Of a stretch of DNA of 64,000 nucleotides, positions 34,348-42,977 are shown one piece after another (position 1 is the first letter of the stretch; the number at the start of each line of letters is the position of its first letter). The notes below the pieces were generated by a model. The model saw only the letters and a program-made list of their open reading frames with translations, did no database searches and was not told the origin of the DNA. Made by a program: the position numbers and the translations under genes. Origin of the DNA: Stenotrophomonas_A sp035629025 (GTDB lineage: Bacteria > Pseudomonadota > Gammaproteobacteria > Xanthomonadales > Xanthomonadaceae); the NCBI GenBank assembly GCA_035629025.1, contig DASPIU010000043.1, forward strand, positions 1 to 64,000, in the 5' to 3' direction.

Positions 34348-34446
34348 ATGACGCGTAGCAATACGCCACTGCAGGAAAAGGCCGGTTTGCTGGCGCACGC
34401 GCGCGCGGCCGGTGTAGTCGTGGCAAGCGCCGGGGGGCTGCGATGA
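34348..34446 (+). CDS. possible 32-aa small ORF coupled to chpA
   Basis: Start ATG 34348 has a good GGAAAGGA site eight bases upstream, and its TGA overlaps the chpA start (ATGA, 34443-34446). It encodes a 32-residue peptide without signal or family match; about three quarters of its third codon positions are G or C. Its likely purpose, if translated, is to deliver ribosomes to the chpA start. Equally it may be a chance frame in the 126-base pilJ-chpA spacer. Confidence 0.45.
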   Translation: MTRSNTPLQEKAGLLAHARAAGVVVASAGGLR

Positions 34447-37400
34447 GTGCACTGCGCGATGCGATGAGCCACGCGGCGCTGGGCTGGGTGAAGCCCGAGC
34501 TGGACGAAACCCTGCGCCAGGCCCGCCACGAGATCGAGTTCTTCGTCGAAGAGCCGGCCGACACCAGCCGCATGCGCTTCTGCGCCGGCTACCTGCACCA
34601 GGTGCAGGGCACCTTGCGCATGGTCGAGCTGTACGCCCCGGCGATGGTGGCCGAGGAGCTCGAACTGCTGGCCAAGGCGGTGCAGGACGGGCAGGTTGGC
34701 GATGTCAACGAAGCCTGCGCGATGCTGATGCGCGGCACCGTGCTGCTGCCCGATTACCTGGAGCGCCTGCAGAACGGCCATCGCGACATTCCGATCGTGC
34801 TGCTGCCGTTGCTCAACGAAATCCGCGCGATGCGCGGCGAAGCGGTGCTCAACGAAAGCGTGCTGTTCGCCTTCGACCCGCAGGCCGGCAAGGCCACCGA
34901 GGCCGAACTGGACCATGCCCGCGGCAGCCTGAGCGGGCGCAACCGCGAGCTGCTGGATACCGTCGGCAACGCGGTCAAGGAAGAACTGCTGCGGGTCAAG
35001 GATGCCCTGGACCTGCACCTGCGCACCGGCGGCGATGTCGCCGAGCTGCAGACCCAGGTCACCGACCTGGGCAATGTTGCCGATACCCTGGGCATGATGG
35101 GCCTGGGCGTGGCGCGCAACGTGGTCGTGCAACAGCGCGATGCGCTGCGTCGCATCGTCGATGGCCAGCAGCAGGTGGACGAGAGCCTGCTGCTCGATAT
35201 CGCCGGCGCGCTGCTCTATGTCGATGCCTCGCTGGACGACCAGGTCGCGCGCCTGGGCGCCGATGCCAGCAACGACGATGACGTCAATGCCAATGCCAAT
35301 GCCGCCGAGGTGCGCCGCACCCTGGAAGTGCTGGCGCACGAGGCGATCGCCAACTTTGGCGCCGCCCGCGAACATTTTGTCGCCTTCATCGAGACCAACT
35401 GGGACCACAGCCGCCTGGCCGATGTGCCGCAGCTGCTGGGCGAGGTGGGCGGCGCGCTGCGCATCCTCGAACTGCCCGAGCCGGCCGATTACCTGGAAGG
35501 CGTGCGCCGCTACATCCAGCGCGAATTGATCGACCGCCAGCGCGTGCCCAGTGGCCGCCAGCTCGACACCCTGGCCGATGCCATGGCCAGCCTCGAGTAC
35601 TACCTCGAAGCACTGCGCGAACGTCGCCCGGGCCGCGAGGAAATCCTCGACATCACCCGCAGCAGCCTGGAAACCCTGCGCTACTGGCCGCTGCCGAACG
35701 AGGCCGAGGCGGAACTGCCGGCCACGCCCGCGGCGTTTGCCGCGGGGGCGCCGGTGGCAGCCGTCGCCGCGGTCGCGCCGGTCGCTGCTGAACCTGTCGC
35801 CGAGTCGGTCCCGGCCGAAGCAGAGACCATCGTCGCCGAAGCGGTTGCGTTGCAGCCGATCGAACTGGAACCGGTGATCGAGCCGGTCCAGGTCACTGCT
35901 GCCACGCACGAAGTGCTGGTCGCCGATATCAGTCCGCTGCCGGAAGGCCTGCACGTCACCGCCGCCGGTTTCGAGTGGACCCTGCAATCCGAAGCAGCGC
36001 CCGCGCAGGTCGCGGCGGTGTCCTTCGACCCGGTCCTGGCCGAGCAGGGCCCCGCCGCAGCGCATGAACCAGTGAACCTGGCGCCGATCGACCTGTCCGC
36101 CGATGGCGGGCAGATGCCTGATCGCAGCGAGGCGCCGGTTGTGCAGTCGTACGAGGCGATGTCCTTCGACCCTGTTTCGGCCGAGCAGGACATCAGCCCG
36201 GCTGCCGCCGAGGTCAGCTATCACTTCGATACCACGCAGCTGGAAGGCGAGGCGGCCGCGCCGTTCGCCGTCGAGCAGGTCGAGCAGGTCGAACATATTG
36301 AGCACATCGAAGCGTCCGCCGCCCCGGCGCCGGCCTTCGACATCGCCGAACTGCCGCCGTTGCCGCCACTGCCGGAAATCGAAGCCGCGCCCAGCGAGGA
36401 CAAGCCCGAGGCGCCGCGCGCCTTCGATCCGGCCGACCCGGCCCTGGAGGCCGACAGCCCCTTCGTCGAGTCCTTTGAAGCCACGCTGCCGTCCTTCCTT
36501 GAAAACGAGGCCGCCGACACTGGCGAGCGCCCGCTGGTGCAGGAAGGCACCATCGGCAAGATCGAACTGGACGAGGTCTCCGCCGCGTTCCTGGCCGAGC
36601 TGGACGTGGCCGCCGCGGGCTTCAGCACCGCGCCCGAACCGGCCGCGCAGGCCGCCGAACCGGCTGCTGCCGAAGTCGCGGCCCCGGTTGAAGGCGGCTT
36701 CGAGGACGACGGCAACGAGATCGACAGCGATATCCGCGACGTGTTCCTGGAGGAGTTCGACGAGGAACTGGTCAACCTCGGGCAGCTGCTGCCGGTCTGG
36801 CGCGCCGCGCCGGACAGCGTCGAGAACCTGCGCCCGATCCGCCGCGTTTTCCACACGTTGAAGGGCAGCGGCCGCCTGGTTGGCGCGCGCACCCTGGGCG
36901 AGTTCAGCTGGAAGATCGAGGGCATGCTCAACCGCGTGCTCGACGGTTCGCGTCCGGCCAGCCCGGCCGTGGTCGCGATGGTCGAACAGGCCTATCAGGT
37001 GTTGCCGCAGCTCAACGCCGCCCTGCGCGGCGCCGGGCGCATCGAGGCCGACCTGATGGCGATCCAGTCGGTGGCCGACCGCGTCGCCGCCGGCGAGGAA
37101 GCCTGGTACGTGCCCACTGCCGCGGCCGCTGTCGTGGCCGCGCCAGCCGGCAACGGGCTGGGTGCCGCCGCGCCCACGATCCTGGCGGCGGAAGGCACGC
37201 CGGCATCGGTGGATGCCGTGCTGCGCGAAATCCTCGAAGCCGAGGTCGCCACGCATCTGGAAACCGTGCACGCCTGGCTGGCCGAGGCGCGCGTGCAGCC
37301 GCAGCCGGTCACCGAGGCGCTGCTGCGTGCGGTGCACACCATGAGCGGCGCGTTCGCGATGACCGACGTGCCGGAAATCACCGCCGTCACCACGCCGGCC

Positions 37401-40400
37401 GAATCGCTGGTCAAGCGTTCGCTGGCCGCGGGCCGCACGCCGGATGCCGAAGGCGTGGACGCCATCGCCGACACCGCCGCGGCCATCGCCGCCACGGTTG
37501 CCGCGTTGCAGGCCGAGTCGCCGCGCATCCCCTCGTTCGCCGCACTGGCCGCACGCCTGCGCGCGCTGGTCGATACCCTGCCCGAGGCGCAATGGCCGCC
37601 GCAGCAGGCGCTGGGCGAGGACGACACCGACGGGCTGATGCTGCTCGACGGCGAAGAGCTGACCGGCCCGCACGACCTGGACGCCTACCTGGACCCGAGC
37701 ATCGCCGGTGCGTTTGGCACGGCGCTGGCCAAGCCGGCCGACCCGTACGCGGACCTGCCGGTCGAAGAGATCGAGATGTCGCTGCCGGCCGAACCGGTGG
37801 CCGTGCACGAAGCTGCACTGACCGTCGAAGTCGACGCGTTGTCCACCGAGCCGGCGCGCGACGAAGGCTATGCCGATGCCATCGCCGCGTTCGAGGCGCT
37901 GGAGCCGGCTGCCACGCCGCAGCCGCAGGCCGACGACGGCTGGCGGATCGAGGAAGTCGAACTGGCGACGCCCGCGGGTGCCGCTGGCGACGAGGTCGCG
38001 GTCGCGTTCACGCCTGACGAAGTGGGCGCCGTGGTCGAGACCACGACCGAGCCCGCTGCGCCGGCATGGCCGGTCGAAGAAATCATCGCTGTCGTTGCCG
38101 AGGACGCCGCGCAGGTCGAGGAAGCCACGGCGTTCGACGCCGGCGAGCTCATCGCCGCCACGCCGCTGGCCGAAGCCGATCCGGTGTCGGACGAGACGGT
38201 CGAGGAGATCGTCGCGGTCGAGGCCGTGGAGGTTGTCGAGGTCGTCGAGGTCGTCGAGGTTGCCGCAGCCGAACCGGAGGCATTCACCGCCGCGGACGTG
38301 GTGGCCGAAGCCCCGGTCGCTGAGCCCGTTGCCGAGCCCGTCGCCGAGACCAGCCCCGCTGTTGCAGCGGTCGAAGCCGACAGCACCGAGTCTCCGGCCG
38401 ACACCACCGCCGTGGAAGTCGACGCCGGCCCGCTGGACTTCAGCGAACTGGACCGCGAGCTGGTCGACATCTTCGTCGAGGAAGGCAAGGACCTGCTCGA
38501 CCATTGCGACGGCCTGATCGCCGGCATGCGGCAGACGCCGGACGACCGCGAGCTCATCGCCGGTCTGCAGCGCGACCTGCACACCCTCAAGGGTGGCGCG
38601 CGCATGGCGGGCATCAATGCCATCGGCGACCTGGGCCACGGCATCGAATCGCTGCTGGAAGCGGTGGCCGCCAACCGCACCGAGATCGGCCGCGACGACG
38701 TGCGCCTGCTCGAACGCGGTTTCGACCGCCTGCACCAGCTGCTGACGCGCACCGGCGAACACCGCGCCGTGCTGATGCCGCACGATCTGATCAACGCGTT
38801 TGAAGCGCGCACCCACGGCCGCGCCGAAGTGCCGGCCGCCGATGCCGACGTGGCGCGGATGATCAGCAACGCCGTCGAGCCGGTGGCGGTCGCCCCGCTG
38901 TCGGCTCCGGTGCCGGTCGAAGGCGTGGTGGACGAGGAACTTGGCCCGGCCCGCGCGCCGCAGGAACAGGTGCGCGTGCGCGCCGACCTGCTCGACAGCC
39001 TGGTCAACCACGCCGGCGAAGTGGCGATCTACCGCTCGCGCCTGGAACAGCAGCTGGGTGCCTTCCGTGGCGCCATGGCCGAGCTGGACCGCACCAATGC
39101 GCGTCTGCGCGACCAGCTGCGCCGCCTGGACCTGGAAACCGAAGCGCAGATCGTCGCCCGCTACCAGCGCGAACAGGACCAGGGCGACACCACCTTCGAC
39201 CCGCTGGAACTGGACCGCTTCTCCACGCTGCAGCAGCTCAGCCGCGCGCTGAACGAATCGGCGGCCGACTTGGGCGGCCTGCAAGGCGTGCTCGACGACC
39301 TGTCGCGCCAGTACGACACCTTGCTGCAGCAGCAGTCGCGCGTGAGCTCGGAACTGCAGGACGGCCTGATGCGTGCGCGCATGGTGCCGTTCGACGGCCT
39401 CGTGCCGCGACTGCGCCGCGTCGTGCGCCAGGCCGCCAGTGATACTGGCAAGCAGGTTCACCTGGTGCTGGAAGGCACCCACGGCGAACTGGATCGCAAC
39501 GTGCTCGATCGCATGGTCGCGCCGCTGGAACACATGCTGCGCAACTCCGTTGCCCATGGCCTGGAAAAGCCGAAGGCGCGCCGCGAAGCGGGCAAGCCGG
39601 AAGAGGGCACCATCGCGATCAAGCTCCGCCGCGAAGGTTCGGAAATCGTGCTGGAAGTGTCCGACGACGGTGCCGGCCTGGACCGCGAGGCGATCCGCCG
39701 CCGTGGCGAGCAGCGCGGCCTGATCGCGCCGGGTGCGCAGCTGAGCGAGAGCGAGCTGGACCAGCTGATCTTCGCCTCCGGCTTCAGCACCTCCGAGCAG
39801 GTCAGCCAGCTGGCCGGCCGTGGCGTGGGCATGGACGTGGTGCGCAACGAAGTGCGCCAGCTCGGCGGCTCGGTGGACATCCACTCCGTGCGTGGCCAGG
39901 GCACTGTGTTCACCCTGCGCCTGCCGCAGACCCTGGCGGTGACCCAGGCGGTGTTCGTGCGCATCGGCGAAACCACCTTCGCCGTGCCGGTGGCCTCGGT
40001 CAGCGGCATCGGTCGCATTGCCCGCGGCCGCTATGGCTCGGGTGAGAGCAGCTACCACTACGCGGGCGAGGAATACGCCCTGCACGACCTCGGCTCGCTG
40101 GTCGGCCAGGCCGCGGCCAACGCCGACGGCGCGGCGCAGATTCCGTTGCTGCTGGTGCGCGCGGGCGACCTGCGTGCTGCCGTGGCGATCGATCAGGTGC
40201 TCGGCAACCGCGAAATCGTGGTCAAGCCGGTCGGCCTGCAGATCGCCTCGGTGCCGGGCATCTACGGTGCCACCATTACCGGCGATGGCCGCGTGGTGGT
40301 GATTCTCGACGTCGCCCCGCTGGTGCGCCGCCACCTGGCCCAGCCGGCGCGTCCGGCGGCCGAGCCGGTGCCCGAAACCCAGCGCCGCGTGCCGCTGGTG

Positions 40401-40769
40401 ATGGTGGTGGACGACTCGCTGACCATGCGCAAGGTCACCGGCCGCGTGCTGGAGCGCCACAACCTCGAAGTGGCCACCGCGCGCGACGGCGTCGAAGCGC
40501 TGGAGCAATTGCAGGAGCGCGTGCCCGACCTGATGCTGCTGGACATCGAAATGCCGCGCATGGACGGTTACGAGCTGGCCACCGCAATGCGCGCCGACCC
40601 GCGCTTCAAGGACGTGCCGATCGTGATGATCACCTCGCGCAGCGGCGACAAGCACCGTCAGCGCGCCTTCGAGATCGGCGTCCAGCGCTACCTCGGCAAG
40701 CCTTACCAAGAGTTGGATCTGATGCGAAACGTGTACGACCTGCTGGGTATCGCCCGTGTCCGCGAGTAA
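34443..40769 (+). CDS. chpA: hybrid chemotaxis histidine kinase ChpA (PilL)
   Basis: 2108-aa multidomain kinase of the Pil-Chp system (Pseudomonas ChpA about 2470). Order: an N-terminal FimL-like helical region (1-420) without phospho-His; Pro/Ala/Glu/Val-rich linker (about 420-770); Hpt domain with His804 (FHTLKGSGRLVGA); Hpt-like domain with His965 (VHTMSGAFAMTD); second long acidic linker; Hpt domain with His1380 (LHTLKGGARMAG); CheA dimerisation helices (VRVRADLLDSLVNHAGE, about 1510); ATPase domain with N-box LEHMLRNSVAHGLE and GRGVGMDVVRNEVRQL; CheW domain; and C-terminal receiver with Asp2034 (LMLLDIEMPRMDGYEL). Linkers carry short in-frame DNA repeats. Confidence 0.96.
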   Translation: MSALRDAMSHAALGWVKPELDETLRQARHEIEFFVEEPADTSRMRFCAGYLHQVQGTLRMVELYAPAMVAEELELLAKAVQDGQVGDVNEACAMLMRGTVLLPDYLERLQNGHRDIPIVLLPLLNEIRAMRGEAVLNESVLFAFDPQAGKATEAELDHARGSLSGRNRELLDTVGNAVKEELLRVKDALDLHLRTGGDVAELQTQVTDLGNVADTLGMMGLGVARNVVVQQRDALRRIVDGQQQVDESLLLDIAGALLYVDASLDDQVARLGADASNDDDVNANANAAEVRRTLEVLAHEAIANFGAAREHFVAFIETNWDHSRLADVPQLLGEVGGALRILELPEPADYLEGVRRYIQRELIDRQRVPSGRQLDTLADAMASLEYYLEALRERRPGREEILDITRSSLETLRYWPLPNEAEAELPATPAAFAAGAPVAAVAAVAPVAAEPVAESVPAEAETIVAEAVALQPIELEPVIEPVQVTAATHEVLVADISPLPEGLHVTAAGFEWTLQSEAAPAQVAAVSFDPVLAEQGPAAAHEPVNLAPIDLSADGGQMPDRSEAPVVQSYEAMSFDPVSAEQDISPAAAEVSYHFDTTQLEGEAAAPFAVEQVEQVEHIEHIEASAAPAPAFDIAELPPLPPLPEIEAAPSEDKPEAPRAFDPADPALEADSPFVESFEATLPSFLENEAADTGERPLVQEGTIGKIELDEVSAAFLAELDVAAAGFSTAPEPAAQAAEPAAAEVAAPVEGGFEDDGNEIDSDIRDVFLEEFDEELVNLGQLLPVWRAAPDSVENLRPIRRVFHTLKGSGRLVGARTLGEFSWKIEGMLNRVLDGSRPASPAVVAMVEQAYQVLPQLNAALRGAGRIEADLMAIQSVADRVAAGEEAWYVPTAAAAVVAAPAGNGLGAAAPTILAAEGTPASVDAVLREILEAEVATHLETVHAWLAEARVQPQPVTEALLRAVHTMSGAFAMTDVPEITAVTTPAESLVKRSLAAGRTPDAEGVDAIADTAAAIAATVAALQAESPRIPSFAALAARLRALVDTLPEAQWPPQQALGEDDTDGLMLLDGEELTGPHDLDAYLDPSIAGAFGTALAKPADPYADLPVEEIEMSLPAEPVAVHEAALTVEVDALSTEPARDEGYADAIAAFEALEPAATPQPQADDGWRIEEVELATPAGAAGDEVAVAFTPDEVGAVVETTTEPAAPAWPVEEIIAVVAEDAAQVEEATAFDAGELIAATPLAEADPVSDETVEEIVAVEAVEVVEVVEVVEVAAAEPEAFTAADVVAEAPVAEPVAEPVAETSPAVAAVEADSTESPADTTAVEVDAGPLDFSELDRELVDIFVEEGKDLLDHCDGLIAGMRQTPDDRELIAGLQRDLHTLKGGARMAGINAIGDLGHGIESLLEAVAANRTEIGRDDVRLLERGFDRLHQLLTRTGEHRAVLMPHDLINAFEARTHGRAEVPAADADVARMISNAVEPVAVAPLSAPVPVEGVVDEELGPARAPQEQVRVRADLLDSLVNHAGEVAIYRSRLEQQLGAFRGAMAELDRTNARLRDQLRRLDLETEAQIVARYQREQDQGDTTFDPLELDRFSTLQQLSRALNESAADLGGLQGVLDDLSRQYDTLLQQQSRVSSELQDGLMRARMVPFDGLVPRLRRVVRQAASDTGKQVHLVLEGTHGELDRNVLDRMVAPLEHMLRNSVAHGLEKPKARREAGKPEEGTIAIKLRREGSEIVLEVSDDGAGLDREAIRRRGEQRGLIAPGAQLSESELDQLIFASGFSTSEQVSQLAGRGVGMDVVRNEVRQLGGSVDIHSVRGQGTVFTLRLPQTLAVTQAVFVRIGETTFAVPVASVSGIGRIARGRYGSGESSYHYAGEEYALHDLGSLVGQAAANADGAAQIPLLLVRAGDLRAAVAIDQVLGNREIVVKPVGLQIASVPGIYGATITGDGRVVVILDVAPLVRRHLAQPARPAAEPVPETQRRVPLVMVVDDSLTMRKVTGRVLERHNLEVATARDGVEALEQLQERVPDLMLLDIEMPRMDGYELATAMRADPRFKDVPIVMITSRSGDKHRQRAFEIGVQRYLGKPYQELDLMRNVYDLLGIARVRE
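38229..38264 (+). repeat. 9-bp tandem repeat within chpA
   Basis: About four in-frame copies of GAGGT(T/C)GTC encode repeated Glu-Val-Val in the acidic linker of ChpA. Copy-number change by slippage would add or remove three residues without a frameshift. Confidence 0.75.
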
Positions 40770-42078
40770 CGAGCCCGGAACCCCGGTGGCGCTGCTGGGC
40801 CGCAACGGCCCGGCGCGCGAAAGGATGCGCGAGGCGCTGTCGCTGATCGGCGCGCGCGTGGTGCTGGAAGACGAACCGGGCGCCATCGACGCGCGCACGC
40901 TGGCCGATGCCGCACCGGCAGCGGTGCTGGTGGCGTTGGAGCCGGCGATCGAGGACGCCCTCGAAGCGCTGGATTCGGTGCTGCAACAGCCCGGCCTGAC
41001 GGTGATCTTCGACGAGGCCGAGCTGGCCGCGCGCCGCGAAGGCTGGGATGCGCAGCGCTGGGCGCGGCATCTGTCGGCCAAGCTGCACGGCCACGGCGAT
41101 GTCCTGCCCCCCGGTGCCGAGCAGGAGCCGAGCTGGGCGCCGGAACCCGGCCTGCCGGTGACCCCGGCGCAGCTGCATTCCGAGCAGCCGGTGAACCTGC
41201 ACCTGCAGGCCGCCGCGCAGGCGATGGACGAGGTGCCCGGCGATGCGTTGTTCGCGCCAGTAGAGCTGAGCCTGGAAGAGGTGGCCGAGCCGCGGCCCGC
41301 CGCGCCGGCACGGCCGATGCTGGAGCTGATTGACAACCCGTTCGCCGATGCGCCGTCGCCGGAGGCGGTGGAAGCCGCGCCTGCGCCCGCAACCACGCCG
41401 GCGCCGGCACCCACGCTGCTGGGAGATTCCAGCACCTGGGGCCTGGTGGAAGAAGTGGCGATCGTCGAGCGTCCGCGCGGCGAGGCGCAGTTTGAACACA
41501 TTCCCAGCAGCGGCTTGTCGCTGGTGGATATCGACCCGGCGACCGAAGCCGCCAAGGCGCACGGCGCGGTGTTGGTGATGGCCGGCATTGGCGGCCCCGA
41601 CGCGATCCGCCGCCTGCTTGGCGCGCTGCCGGCCGAATTTCCGCGCGCGGTATTGATCCGCATGGCGCTCGATGGTGGCCAGTACGGCAACCTGGTGCGG
41701 CAGATGGGCCGGGTCTCGGCGTTGCCGGTGGAGCTGGCCGAAGCGGGCCTGGCGCTGGCGCCGGGCAAGGCCTACATCCTGCCTGACGGCGTGGGCCTGC
41801 GCGCAGGCGACACGGGTCTGTCGTTCGTCGAGGACGGCAACACGGCGCTGGTCCCGGCGCTGCCGGCCGACGACAGCGCGGTGCTGCTGCTCAGTGGTGC
41901 GAGCGAGTCGCTGGTGGCCGATGTATTGGCACTGGCGGGGCAGGGTGCGTGGGTGGCGGGGCAGTCGGCGGAAGGTTGCTACGACCCGGCGGCGGCCACG
42001 CGGCTGGCGCAGCAGGGCCACACGACGGGCGATCCGGCGCAGCTGGCGCAGGCGCTGGCCGAACGCTGGCCGGCCTGA
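40756..42078 (+). CDS. chpB: CheB-like protein ChpB, apparently catalytically degenerate
   Basis: 440 aa from GTG 40756, overlapping the end of chpA by 14 bases. An N-terminal degenerate receiver-like part (VALLGRNGPARERMREALSL) has no acidic pocket. After a Pro/Ala/Glu linker (about 125-245), the C-terminal half aligns by order of elements to a CheB methylesterase: VLVMAGIGGPDAIRRLLGALP stands where IGASTGGPEALRxxL is expected, so the nucleophilic Ser is missing; ALDGGQYGNLVRQMGR replaces the HMPPGFT motif; and LLLSGASESLVADVLALAGQ replaces the MGxDGAxG motif. It is probably a non-enzymatic adaptor or a decayed methylesterase. Confidence 0.72.
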   Translation: MSASNEPGTPVALLGRNGPARERMREALSLIGARVVLEDEPGAIDARTLADAAPAAVLVALEPAIEDALEALDSVLQQPGLTVIFDEAELAARREGWDAQRWARHLSAKLHGHGDVLPPGAEQEPSWAPEPGLPVTPAQLHSEQPVNLHLQAAAQAMDEVPGDALFAPVELSLEEVAEPRPAAPARPMLELIDNPFADAPSPEAVEAAPAPATTPAPAPTLLGDSSTWGLVEEVAIVERPRGEAQFEHIPSSGLSLVDIDPATEAAKAHGAVLVMAGIGGPDAIRRLLGALPAEFPRAVLIRMALDGGQYGNLVRQMGRVSALPVELAEAGLALAPGKAYILPDGVGLRAGDTGLSFVEDGNTALVPALPADDSAVLLLSGASESLVADVLALAGQGAWVAGQSAEGCYDPAAATRLAQQGHTTGDPAQLAQALAERWPA

Positions 42079-42107
42079 CGCCGACGTACGATCCAAGGAG
42101 TGATTCG

Positions 42108-42575
42108 ATGAGCTACGCCAGTAACGATGAAATCCGCGGGGTCCTGATCCAGGCCGGCGACGAGCGCGTGTTGTTGCCGAACGCGACGGTGGCCGAGGTG
42201 ATGTCGCGCGTGCCGGTGGAACCGCTGGGCGATGCGCCGCGCTGGCTGGTCGGGCAGATTGCCTGGCACGGCTGGAAGGTGCCGTTGCTGTCGTTCGCGC
42301 GGCTGAGCGGGCTGGGTGAGGAGCCGGCGGCGGTGAACAACAAGATCGTGGTGTTGAAGGCGCTGGGCGGGAATGCTTCGCTGCCGTATTTCGCGCTGCT
42401 GACCGCCTCGTTCCCGCAATTGATATCGGTGCCGCGTGACGGCTTGCTGGCCGATGCGTCGGAGGATGCGCTGCCGCAGGGGGTGCATATGCGCGTGCTG
42501 CTGGGTGAGCAGAGTGCGTTGCTGCCGGATCTGGATGCGATCGAGGCGATGGTGTTGGAGAACGTGGCGGCTTAG
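42108..42575 (+). CDS. chpC: CheW-like protein ChpC
   Basis: 155-aa CheW-domain protein closing the Pil-Chp operon; ChpC proteins link additional receptors to ChpA. Start ATG 42108 with CAAGGAG nine bases before. CheW elements: IRGVLIQAGDERVLLPNATVAEV, LGDAPRWLVGQIAWHGWKVPLLSF, KIVVLKALGG, FALLTASFPQLISVPRDGL. It starts 29 bases after chpB and is followed by an intrinsic terminator at 42601. Confidence 0.9.
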   Translation: MSYASNDEIRGVLIQAGDERVLLPNATVAEVMSRVPVEPLGDAPRWLVGQIAWHGWKVPLLSFARLSGLGEEPAAVNNKIVVLKALGGNASLPYFALLTASFPQLISVPRDGLLADASEDALPQGVHMRVLLGEQSALLPDLDAIEAMVLENVAA

Positions 42576-42600
42576 TGCTTCGGTTGGTTGGTTGTGGATA

Positions 42601-42630
42601 GGGCGGCCTTTGGCCGCCCTTTTGGTTTTT
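42601..42630 (+). terminator. intrinsic terminator of the pil-chp operon
   Basis: Perfect GGGCGGCC / GGCCGCCC stem with a TTT loop, followed by a T-rich tract (TTTTGGTTTTT), 25 bases after the chpC stop. Confidence 0.92.
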
Positions 42631-42702
42631 CTGGGGCGTGTCGTCGGGTGACGGTTGTTTGCGGAACTGTTGATCGGCTCGCGTGGTTTGCTGCGTGGCA
42701 GC

Positions 42703-42797
42703 CGGGGGCAGGCCCTGCCAGGACACGTCGTGAACCCATCCCTGGGGACTGCTAGGCAACATCCATGTTGCCTAGCGTCTGGCAGGGCCTGCCCCCG
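42703..42797. repeat. nested double palindrome
   Basis: Outer arms 42703-42721 and 42779-42797 are perfect 19-bp inverted repeats (CGGGGGCAGGCCCTGCCAG / CTGGCAGGGCCTGCCCCCG); each arm is itself partly palindromic. Inside, GCTAGGCAAC (42751-42760) and GTTGCCTAGC (42767-42776) form a 10-bp stem with ATCCAT loop. No gene lies in this 402-bp gap. Confidence 0.85.
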
Positions 42798-42891
42798 ACT
42801 GCCCGACAGATCCTCGGTGGCGGATGGGAAAGGCGGGTCTGCGCCAGCTGATGCTGGATCGCGAGCGGGGAAGGAATTTGCCTGGGGCCGT

Positions 42892-42967
42892 TGTAGGAGC
42901 GGCTTCAGCCGCGACGAGCGAAGCCTTGATCTGCGAGATGACGGTCGCGGCTGAAGCCGCTCCTACA
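42892..42967. repeat. paired GTAG-type REP elements
   Basis: Inverted pair TGTAGGAGCGGCTTCAGCCG and CGGCTGAAGCCGCTCCTACA separated by about 36 bases, immediately downstream of rsmE. Confidence 0.88.
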
Positions 42968-42977
42968 GCCACGCGGC

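Noticed and set aside
38220..38270. The GAGGTCGTC repeats as a CRISPR-like or phase-variable on/off switch.
   Set aside because: Nine-base units inside a reading frame cannot shift the frame, so they can change linker length but not switch the gene off.
32262..41768. A continuous 3168-codon open frame on the minus strand.
   Set aside because: It lies opposite pilJ-chpA-chpB. Antisense frames stay open in GC-rich genes because of codon bias, and its composition (His/Arg/Gly/Gln-rich) is that of a shadow.
42576..42977. A small coding gene in this gap.
   Set aside because: The open frames cross the palindromes and the terminator and have no ribosome site or coding-like codon pattern.
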